6,614 bases of DNA. Origin: CAZYTO01 sp964650405. GTDB taxonomy: Bacteria > Acidobacteriota > Thermoanaerobaculia > Gp7-AA8. The stretch's first letter is position 1. Each line of letters opens with the position of its first letter. Shown piece by piece: positions 1 to 5,014 of the stretch. Both the position numbers and the translations under genes were made by a program. Where the stretch lies: NCBI GenBank assembly GCA_964650405.1, contig CAZYTO010000296.1, positions 1 through 6,614 of the forward strand, in the 5' to 3' direction. The notes under the pieces were generated by a model that was not told where the DNA came from, ran no database searches, and saw nothing but the letters and a program-made list of their open reading frames with translations.

Positions 1-1
1 G

Positions 2-331
2 GCGGCGCGCCTCGAGCCGCACGTCGCCGTCATCGGCACCGGCTCCGGCGAGGCCGCGCCCGTGCTCCGCGCGGGGGGCTACTTCGTCACGCACCACGCG
101 CCGGGCGACGTGCCGCCGCCGGATGCCGACGCCATCGTGATCGACGCCCCGCGTGCCGAGGCCCAGCAGGCGTGGAGCGCGCTCCGAGGGGCGGCCGTCC
201 AGGCTCCCGTCATCGTGGCCACTCTCATCCCCGTCCTCTTCACGTCCGCAGTGACGATCGCGCCGGGAGCTCTCCAGGAGGACCTGATCTCGGTGGTCGA
301 TCGCACGCTCGCCCGTGCCTGTGTGGCCTGA
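2..331 (+). CDS. C-terminal part of a protein with a degenerate receiver-like domain (5' truncated)
   Basis: The frame is open from the window edge to a TGA at 329-331, about 109 codons with strongly G/C third positions, so this is the tail of a longer gene. A GTG at 62 exists but the frame continues upstream of it. The pattern resembles a response-regulator receiver: a hydrophobic strand (VAVIG), a GGYFVTHHA stretch like the usual GY-V-A helix/strand, a buried strand ending in Asp (DAIVIDAP, Asp codon 143-145), then APVIVATL and a closing amphipathic helix (LISVVDRTLA). The acidic pair normally in the first loop is missing and the usual KP motif is replaced by APGALQED, so phosphorylation looks unlikely or altered. 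The family call is inference from pattern only. It ends one base before the ATG of the hybrid kinase, which suggests one operon and a shared signalling role. Confidence 0.6.
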   Translation, partial: AARLEPHVAVIGTGSGEAAPVLRAGGYFVTHHAPGDVPPPDADAIVIDAPRAEAQQAWSALRGAAVQAPVIVATLIPVLFTSAVTIAPGALQEDLISVVDRTLARACVA

Positions 332-332
332 C

Positions 333-2933
333 ATGAAATGGTTTGACGCTCTGCCCGTCCCCATCACCCTCGCCACCGGCGAGACGAATCCCGCCTTCCG
401 CGCGTTGACGGGCACCGAAGGTCCATGGCCGGAGGCGCTTCACCTCGCCGACCGCGAGCGGGTCGAAGCTGCCGTGGGCCACGCCTCCGCCTCGGGGGCA
501 AGCGTGCGGCTGGAGACGCACTTCCGCGACGGCCGTGCCGTCCGCATCGAAGGCGTGGCGGTCGGTGACGGCCCCTACACGCTGACGTGGTGCGAGTCGC
601 TGGTCGAGCAGGAGGCGGCGGCACGCTTCGTGGTGTTCATGGACCACGTGCCGACTGTGGCCAGCCTCAAGGACGCCGAGGGGCGTTACCTGTGGGTGAA
701 TCGCGCGTTCGAGAACTACACCGGGCTCACGCTTGCCGAGCTGCGTGGCCGGACGCCTCACGCCTGGCTGCCGTCCGACCGCGCCGAGGAGTCGCTGGCC
801 ATTGGACGGACCGTCGTGGAGAAGCTGGAGACGTTCGAAGACGTGGCCTCGGTCCCCACGAGCGACGGGAAGGAACGCGTCTTTCTCAATACCATCTTTC
901 CCGTCACCGGGCCGAACGGCATCAACGTGGGGCTCGTGGCCAATGACGTGACCGAGCTGGTGGAGCACGAGCGCGCCCTCGAGTACAGCGCGCAGTTGCA
1001 GCACACGGTGGTCGACCTCGGACGCCAGATCATGCGCGGCCTTCCCGATTTCCTGAACGTCGTCTGCGAGAGCGTCTCGATCATGCTCGGGACGGATTTC
1101 ACCGCCGTGCTGGAACACGACCGCGAGCAGGGCGACGTCGTCATCCGCGCCGCCGACGGAGCCCTGCGCAGTGCATGCGAGAGCCGGTTCCCCTCCAGCG
1201 AGGGCGGTATCGTCGAGCTGTCGCAGCAGCGGCCGGCCCTCGTGTCCCCTGATCTCGCCGTCGAGAGCCGGTTCCGGACCTGCAGACAGGCCCGGGAGGC
1301 GGGAGCGCGCAGCTCACTGCGCCTCTCCATTCCGGGCGGAGACGGGCAGTACGGAGTCCTGGCGACATTCGGCACGGCGCCGCGGGATTTCTCGCAGAGT
1401 GAGATCGACTTCCTGGAGTCGGTGGCTAACCTGCTCGGCGCGGCCATCGCCCGCAAACGTGCCGACCGCGAGATCGCCAAGCAGCGGCAGGAGCTCGAGG
1501 CGCTCATCGACCACGCCCCCGACCTCATCTTCCGCTTCGATCCCGACCGCACGATGTCGTTCGTCAACGACGTCTGCCGTCTCGGCGGCTGGGATCCGGC
1601 CCAGCTCCTCGGCCATCGCATGAACGAGATCGGCATGCCTCCGGAGGTGGCCGAGGCCTGGATGAACGGCATCGAGAGCGTCTTCCGCACCGGCGAGCCG
1701 TGCGCGTTCGAGACCGCTTCCGGCAACGGCCGGCACATCGTCGAAGTGCGGCTCGCGCCGGAGCGCGACGAGCAGCGCAACGTCGTCCGCGTCCTCGGCA
1801 TCTCCCGGGACATCACCGCCCGCGTCCGTGCGGAGGAGGAGCGGGCCCGCCTCCAGGAACAGTTGGAACAGACGCGCCGCGCGGCCAGCGTCAGCCGCCT
1901 CGGCACGACGGTCGCTCACGAGTTCAACAACGTCCTCATGAGCATCTCTCCGTTCGCGGAGATCATCTCCCGCTCCGGGAAGGACGACGAGCGGCTGCAG
2001 AAGGCCGCCACTTACATCCGCAACGCCATCGCTCGCGGCCGCCGGGTGACGCAGGACATCATGCGCTACACGCGCCCGGCCGAGCCGGCCCGCCGGACCA
2101 TTGACGTCGCGTCCTGGCTGCCCGGTATCGTTCAGTCGACGATACAAGGCGCGGCGCTGAGCGTGGACGTCGACGTCCCGGCGCCGCCGCTCTACGTCGA
2201 CGTCGACCCGCAGCAGCTCGAACAGGTCATCGCCAATCTCCTCATCAACGCCCGGGAGGCGCTGGCCGACCATCCCAGCGGCGCCGTCCGCGTGCAGCTC
2301 GCCTCGGGAGAGACCTCGCTCTGTCTCCGCATCGAAGACAACGGAGCCGGGATTCTGGAGGACGACCTCGACAAGGTCTTCGAGCCGTTCTTCACCACCA
2401 AGCGCTGCGGCACCGGCCTCGGCCTTCCCGTCGCGCAGCAGATCGTCGAGCGGCATGGCGGGACGATCACCGTCCGCAGCAGCGCCGCCACCGGCACGTC
2501 GTTCGTCATCACGCTGCCCCACGCCGTCGCCCCGCTGGCCCGGCCCCTTCCGGCCGCCGAGCAGACCATCCGCGGACGGGAGCTCCTGCTCGTCGAGGAC
2601 GAAGTGGCGGTTGCCGACGGGATCGTGGCCCTGCTCGACGCGGGCTACGCCACGGTCCGCGTGGCCCCGAACGGACACATGGCTGTGGCCGCGCTGGAGA
2701 AGCAACTCCCCGAGGCCGTGCTGCTCGACGTCGGCCTGCCGGACATCGACGGTGTCGATCTCTTCGCCCTCATGCGTCTGCACTGGCCCAAACTGCCGAT
2801 CGTCTTCTCCACCGGCCACGGGGACCAGGCCCGCCTCGAATCGATGCTGCGCCTCCCGCACGTCGGCCACCTCGTGAAGCCCTTCGACCTCGAAGAGTTG
2901 ACCGTGGCCGTGGCTGGCGCGATCGCGGGGTGA
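333..2933 (+). CDS. Soluble hybrid sensor histidine kinase: PAS-like, PAS, GAF, PAS, HisKA, HATPase_c, receiver
   Basis: An 866-residue two-component hybrid kinase, expected to autophosphorylate on His and pass phosphate to its own receiver Asp. Approximate domains: degenerate PAS-like 1-90; PAS 100-210 (KDAEGRYLWVNRAFENYTG, then NDVTE); GAF 222-372; PAS 390-500 ending SRDIT; helical linker 497-525; HisKA with H-box AHEFNN, His529; HATPase with N-box NLLINA (Asn639), G1 EDNGAGI (Asp669), F-box FEPFFTTK, G2 GTGLGL (693-698) and G3 near Gly721; receiver 750-866 with acidic Glu755/Asp756, phospho-Asp799 (LLDVGLP), Thr827 and Lys849 (VKPF). All catalytic residues are present. No signal peptide or membrane span is seen, so it is probably cytoplasmic and senses an internal or diffusible signal. 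I chose ATG 333, one base after the preceding stop; an in-frame GTG at 315 would add six residues and overlap that gene. Neither start has a clear Shine-Dalgarno. The ligand cannot be told, and no separate output regulator lies downstream. Confidence 0.95.
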   Translation: MKWFDALPVPITLATGETNPAFRALTGTEGPWPEALHLADRERVEAAVGHASASGASVRLETHFRDGRAVRIEGVAVGDGPYTLTWCESLVEQEAAARFVVFMDHVPTVASLKDAEGRYLWVNRAFENYTGLTLAELRGRTPHAWLPSDRAEESLAIGRTVVEKLETFEDVASVPTSDGKERVFLNTIFPVTGPNGINVGLVANDVTELVEHERALEYSAQLQHTVVDLGRQIMRGLPDFLNVVCESVSIMLGTDFTAVLEHDREQGDVVIRAADGALRSACESRFPSSEGGIVELSQQRPALVSPDLAVESRFRTCRQAREAGARSSLRLSIPGGDGQYGVLATFGTAPRDFSQSEIDFLESVANLLGAAIARKRADREIAKQRQELEALIDHAPDLIFRFDPDRTMSFVNDVCRLGGWDPAQLLGHRMNEIGMPPEVAEAWMNGIESVFRTGEPCAFETASGNGRHIVEVRLAPERDEQRNVVRVLGISRDITARVRAEEERARLQEQLEQTRRAASVSRLGTTVAHEFNNVLMSISPFAEIISRSGKDDERLQKAATYIRNAIARGRRVTQDIMRYTRPAEPARRTIDVASWLPGIVQSTIQGAALSVDVDVPAPPLYVDVDPQQLEQVIANLLINAREALADHPSGAVRVQLASGETSLCLRIEDNGAGILEDDLDKVFEPFFTTKRCGTGLGLPVAQQIVERHGGTITVRSSAATGTSFVITLPHAVAPLARPLPAAEQTIRGRELLLVEDEVAVADGIVALLDAGYATVRVAPNGHMAVAALEKQLPEAVLLDVGLPDIDGVDLFALMRLHWPKLPIVFSTGHGDQARLESMLRLPHVGHLVKPFDLEELTVAVAGAIAG

Positions 2934-3145
2934 ATCGCTTCGCCCATTCGCCTATTTACAGAAGACACGCGGAACCGGCGGGGATGGCGAAAGCTGCCGA
3001 CATGTAGAGCGTACGGTGGTTTCAGGCCATTCGGCGAGTGAGTTGCTCGAGCGGCCGGCCGGTCTCGTCGCACAATCGGCTACCAGTGGGTTGGCCGTAC
3101 CGAGCTTTCGCGATGGTTCGATGCCGATGCATGGTCGACGGTCCT

Positions 3146-3871
3146 CTAGGCCAGGTCCCAGTTCGCCGTCTTCCGCCCGCAGGTTGGGCAGCGGAAGACG
3201 TAGATACCGGTCGAGTCGCTCATGGCGTCTTTCCAGAGATCGTCGTCGGGATTCTGGAGGATGGCAGCGAAGAGCGCCCGGCCGTCGCCGCTCGAGGCGG
3301 CGGCGTCGAAATCGCGGGGCGTCCAGCGGCCGAGGTAGACCATCGGGCGGCTGCAGCAAAGCTCCCACTGCTCCTCCTGCCAGGTCACGTACGACGGGGT
3401 TTGCAGCAGGTCCTGCATCGCGTCGAGGGGGAGGGGAGGCTTGCGGGGCGCGGCCTCGAGCGGAACCATCCCCGAGGCATCGGTGGGAAGGATCGGCCGT
3501 CCGGGGGCAAGGGCTTCGAGCAGATCGTCCCAGGCCACCATTCCGATGGTCATGTTTTTCGTCATGGCGGCGCGGCCGGCGCGAAGGCAGGCATGGCAGA
3601 CGGCCACGGCCTCGGCATCAACCTCGGGGAACCTTACGATGGCTCGGCACTTCCGGCAGCGGCCGTTGGCGCGGTCGTCCGCGTCGAGTCCGTTGGGCGT
3701 TGCGCAGCGCGGGCAGGGAACGATCACGGCCGCGCCGATGCCGAGGGTGAAGCAGTGCGGTTGATCGGCAGCGCACGCGAAGCAATGGCCGGCGCCGGCG
3801 TATTCGGCGGCTTCGTCGACGGGCCCTTCGAAGAGGGGGAAGGGGATGCCGAGAGCGGCGAAGGTTGTCAT
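3146..3871 (-). CDS. CbrC family (UPF0167) protein with multiple CxxC zinc-ribbon motifs
   Basis: A 241-residue protein recognised by its C-terminal half: LLQTPSYVTWQEEQWELCC (155-173), RPMVYLGRW (175-183) and a closing GIYVFRCPTCGRKTANWD (222-239), which match the CbrC/UPF0167 family. E. coli CbrC is linked to colicin E2 tolerance; the biochemical activity is not established. CxxC pairs lie at Cys30/33, 53/56, 72/75, 92/95 and 228/231, with a further Cys172-Cys173. The outer pairs 30/33 and 92/95 look like the usual N-terminal metal site, and 53/56 with 72/75 looks like a zinc ribbon nested inside it. No signal peptide is seen, so it is probably cytoplasmic. ATG 3871 is the first start in an open frame and fits the family N-terminus; no good Shine-Dalgarno is visible. 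It converges on the kinase gene and is divergent from the small protein at 3982. Family call is confident; function is not. Confidence 0.88.
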   Translation of the reverse strand: MTTFAALGIPFPLFEGPVDEAAEYAGAGHCFACAADQPHCFTLGIGAAVIVPCPRCATPNGLDADDRANGRCRKCRAIVRFPEVDAEAVAVCHACLRAGRAAMTKNMTIGMVAWDDLLEALAPGRPILPTDASGMVPLEAAPRKPPLPLDAMQDLLQTPSYVTWQEEQWELCCSRPMVYLGRWTPRDFDAAASSGDGRALFAAILQNPDDDLWKDAMSDSTGIYVFRCPTCGRKTANWDLA

Positions 3872-3924
3872 GCGGCGCAGTATGCAGGGGAGCCTGCGGA
3901 GGGTTCGTAGGCTGCGTCACATCG

Positions 3925-3956
3925 CGGGCGAGCGGGAGGCGGCGAGCGGCGAGCGG
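3925..3956. repeat. GC-rich heptamer tract in the divergent spacer
   Basis: Successive 7- to 8-base units CGGGCGAG, CGGGAGG, CGGCGAG, CGGCGAG lie between the two divergent genes. The same kind of unit recurs at 4647-4675 beside the inverted-repeat core, so this may be a fragment of that dispersed element. It occupies most of the promoter space for both flanking genes, and no clear -35/-10 pair is visible here. Confidence 0.5.
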
Positions 3957-3981
3957 CTCTTCCACTGACGGGGTGCGATGA

Positions 3982-4305
3982 TTGTGGGTGTGGCCGGGGG
4001 TCGAGCGTGGCGCCTTCCATCAGAAGATAGAGCCGGACTTTGAACTGCCTTCAGGCCGGGACATCGCGTCCTTTCGCGGACCGATCCTGGTGATCGGCCT
4101 GGCCGAGCCGGAACCGGTTCATCACGAACATGAGCTCACCCTCCGTTTCTTCGTCCGGCCGTACCGTGGGTCGTCGGGATCGCCGGTGATGTACGTCTTC
4201 CATATCGTGCTGACCAATGCCCGCGTCCCGGCCGGAGGCGATCTGCAGGAGTTCGTCAAGGACGCGGCGGTCACGTCGGTCGGCTACGACGGGTTTCAGA
4301 TCTGA
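3982..4305 (+). CDS. Small hypothetical protein, about 107 residues
   Basis: I do not recognise a family. The frame has coding-like G/C third positions and a balanced composition: an N-terminal acidic stretch (KIEPDFELPSGRD), an alternating hydrophobic segment suggesting beta strands (ILVIGLAE, ELTLRFFVRPY, MYVFHIVLTN) and a short C-terminal helix (DLQEFVKDA). No signal peptide, membrane span or metal motif is seen. The start is uncertain: TTG 3982, preceded by GGGGTG six bases upstream, or GTG 3988; an in-frame TGA at 3979-3981 closes the frame above. An ATG at 3978 is in another frame and stops after about 21 codons, so a lost or frameshifted N-terminus is possible. The stop codon abuts the heptamer repeat that begins at 4306, so the C-terminus could have been set by insertion of that element. 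Transcription probably ends at the hairpin at 4396. Confidence 0.65.
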   Translation: MWVWPGVERGAFHQKIEPDFELPSGRDIASFRGPILVIGLAEPEPVHHEHELTLRFFVRPYRGSSGSPVMYVFHIVLTNARVPAGGDLQEFVKDAAVTSVGYDGFQI

Positions 4306-4390
4306 CTGGTCGCTGGTCGCTGATCGTCAACCAGCCGCACACGGTTGGTTCGGAACGACGCAGTCGTTCCCTACATCTCGCTCGCCCGAA
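4306..4390 (-). repeat. Left arm of inverted dispersed repeat with hairpin core
   Basis: Begins with CTGGTCG, CTGGTCG, CTGATCG (4306-4326) and contains a core at 4347-4375 that is the exact reverse complement of 4681-4709 (29 of 29 bases). The core itself folds as GGAACGAC / GTCGTTCC with a three-base loop (4352-4370). Read on the minus strand, the order is GC-rich GCGAGCG unit, core, a partly conserved spacer containing TGACGA, then GACCAGC-type heptamers, the same order as the right arm. It starts directly after the stop codon of the small protein. Confidence 0.8.
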
Positions 4391-4395
4391 ATGAC

Positions 4396-4423
4396 AAACG
4401 CCGCGAATCGCTTCGCGGCGTTT
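4396..4423. terminator. Perfect 12-bp stem hairpin, likely bidirectional terminator
   Basis: AAACGCCGCGAA (4396-4407), loop TCGC, then TTCGCGGCGTTT (4412-4423). The GC-rich stem flanked by A and T runs on each side can terminate transcripts from either direction: the small protein gene from the left and the minus-strand riboswitch from the right. It sits about 20 bases past the riboswitch 3' end, where an expression-platform terminator would be expected. The T run is short (three bases each way). Confidence 0.75.
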
Positions 4424-4439
4424 GATGGCCTGCCTTCCG

Positions 4440-4568
4440 GCTGCCTACGAGGTTAGCTGTCGGGTTCGGACTGGAAGCCCTGGAAAGCTTTTGGCTCTCA
4501 TTCACCCCGGACGGTGGCAAGCCGTCGCTTTGGTTCCCCCGCTCCTCGGCGCCGAGGATTAGGCTGGC
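4440..4568 (-). promoter_or_regulatory. Cyclic di-AMP riboswitch (ydaO/yuaA class)
   Basis: Read on the minus strand, the segment carries the conserved ydaO blocks in the right order and spacing. These are GCCTAATCC, then a CCTCGG..CCGAGG hairpin, then AGCGGGGGAACCA, then a stem GACGG/CCGTC, then CGGGGTGAAT, and finally CCGAACCCGACAGCTAAC followed by CTCGTAGGC. The 5' CCTA and 3' TAGG can close helix P1. This class binds c-di-AMP and typically turns off genes for cell-wall hydrolases or potassium uptake through a downstream terminator, and a strong hairpin follows at 4396-4423. Just upstream a GCCGCC/GGCGGC hairpin (4571-4590) could form. No minus-strand gene lies directly downstream; the next is the CbrC-like gene more than 560 bases away, beyond an opposing gene. 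The motif match is from memory of the family consensus, not from a covariance-model search. Confidence 0.88.
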
Positions 4569-4596
4569 AAGCCGCCGGCCAAGTGGCGGCGGCAAG

Positions 4597-4626
4597 AGTG
4601 TCCCCCCGCGGCAGGAAGGAAGTCAA
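4597..4626 (-). promoter_or_regulatory. Possible promoter for the riboswitch transcript
   Basis: On the minus strand TTGACT (4626-4621) is followed after 18 bases by GACACT (4602-4597), which matches three of six positions of a -10 box. It would start transcription about 20 bases ahead of the riboswitch core. The -35 match is good and the -10 is weak, so this is tentative. Confidence 0.3.
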
Positions 4627-4646
4627 TCGGAACCTGCGGATGAGGA

Positions 4647-4787
4647 CGGCGAGCGGGGAGGCGGTAAGCGACGAACAGAGTGTAGGGAACGACTGCGTCG
4701 TTCCGAACCCCGTGGGCGGGTTAGTGACGACCAACGATCAAGCGACCAGCGATCAGCGATCAGCGAGCAGCGATCAGCGATCAGCGA
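4647..4787 (+). repeat. Right arm of inverted dispersed repeat with hairpin core
   Basis: Heptamer-like units CGGCGAG, CGGGGAG, CGGTAAG, CGACGAA (4647-4675) lead into the 29-base core at 4681-4709, the exact reverse complement of 4347-4375. Inside the core GGAACGAC/GTCGTTCC forms an 8-bp stem with loop TGC (4686-4704). A spacer sharing TGACGA with the left arm follows, then the GATCAGC array. The two arms bracket the riboswitch and terminator. Confidence 0.8.
4744..4785 (+). repeat. Tandem 7-bp repeat, six units
   Basis: Six adjoining heptamers: GACCAGC, GATCAGC, GATCAGC, GAGCAGC, GATCAGC, GATCAGC. Degenerate units extend the pattern leftward to about 4729. The reverse-complement form (GCTGGTC, GCTGATC) occurs at the outer end of the left arm. 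No coding or protein-binding role is evident; 7-bp units suggest slippage-prone or element-end DNA. Confidence 0.85.
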
Positions 4788-4823
4788 ATTGTTTGCTTGC
4801 ATCGCGTACATTCGGTGCTACTC

Positions 4824-4856
4824 TCGTTGCAAACAACCAGCTAAATCGTTGCAACG
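4824..4856 (+). promoter_or_regulatory. Direct repeat TCGTTGCAA with palindromic second copy, operator-like
   Basis: TCGTTGCAA occurs at 4824-4832 and 4846-4854, 22 bases apart or about two helical turns. The second copy sits in the perfect palindrome CGTTGCAACG (4847-4856). The sequence just upstream (4793-4824) has weak -35/-10-like hexamers such as TTGCTT and GCTACT, 18 bases apart. The site is suitably placed for a dimeric repressor controlling the receptor gene, but no regulator is identified. Confidence 0.4.
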
Positions 4857-4867
4857 TTTAATTCAAG

Positions 4868-4974
4868 TCCCAACGATCGCCCCACGGCGGTCTCTCTCCG
4901 TTGGGATGGCAGGGCGGGAATCCTTTCGGGGTCTCTCAGTGCGGACAAAACCTTGACGGCCGATCCTCGGCCGT
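4868..4974 (+). promoter_or_regulatory. Structured untranslated leader of the receptor gene, class not recognised
   Basis: TCCCAACG (4868-4875) pairs with CGTTGGGA (4899-4906), enclosing a small CGCC/GGCG hairpin. A second perfect hairpin, ACGGCCGA / TCGGCCGT with loop TCC, lies at 4956-4974. GGTCTCTC is repeated at 4889-4896 and 4930-4937. I compared it with the cobalamin, TPP, GEMM and other riboswitch signatures I know and found no match, including no GCCACTG box. It may be an undescribed cis-regulatory RNA or simply a stable leader. Confidence 0.4.
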
Positions 4975-5002
4975 GGAAGTTCCGAAGTGTGAGTCATGAG
5001 GA

Positions 5003-5008
5003 AAGGAG
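5003..5008 (+). promoter_or_regulatory. Ribosome-binding site AAGGAG
   Basis: AAGGAG lies six bases before ATG 5015 and fixes the receptor start. It is the clearest Shine-Dalgarno in the window. Confidence 0.85.
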
Positions 5009-5014
5009 CCAGAC

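Larger units (their letters stand above)
4306..5014. other. 709-base region without a protein gene
   Basis: No convincing coding frame is found on either strand. In order it holds: left arm of an inverted dispersed repeat, a terminator hairpin, a minus-strand c-di-AMP riboswitch with a possible promoter, the right repeat arm with a tandem 7-bp array, a palindromic operator-like site, and a structured leader ending at the ribosome-binding site of the outer-membrane receptor gene. Short frames here (for example minus 4371-4595) overlap the RNA structures and have Arg/Ser-rich nonsense composition. Confidence 0.8.

Noticed and set aside
1314..2870. Long open frame on the minus strand (518 codons)
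   Set aside because: It lies antisense to the kinase, whose catalytic motifs are intact; the translated product is rich in Arg, Gly, Asp and Val with no domain, as expected from the shadow frame of a GC-rich gene. The same applies to minus 758-1906 and 240-1118.
3047..3066. CGGCCGGCCG palindrome as a terminator between the kinase and CbrC-like genes
   Set aside because: Its symmetry leaves no loop and no T run follows on either strand. The 212-base gap 2934-3145 shows no convincing terminator or gene.
3023..3132. Short minus-strand frame of about 36 codons (starting MHRHRTIAKARYGQP)
   Set aside because: It reads plausibly but has no ribosome-binding site, mixed third positions and no recognised family; too short to support.
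3038..3910. Plus-strand open frame of 290 codons
   Set aside because: Antisense to the CbrC-family gene and of low-complexity Gly/Ala/Glu/Arg composition; the minus frame has recognisable family motifs.
4744..4785. CRISPR-like array
   Set aside because: The units are 7 bases long and adjoin directly, with no spacers and no cas genes nearby.
4868..4974. Cobalamin or c-di-GMP riboswitch in front of the receptor
   Set aside because: Cobalamin riboswitches are common before such receptors, but the GCCACTG box is absent, and the GEMM core motifs are not found either.
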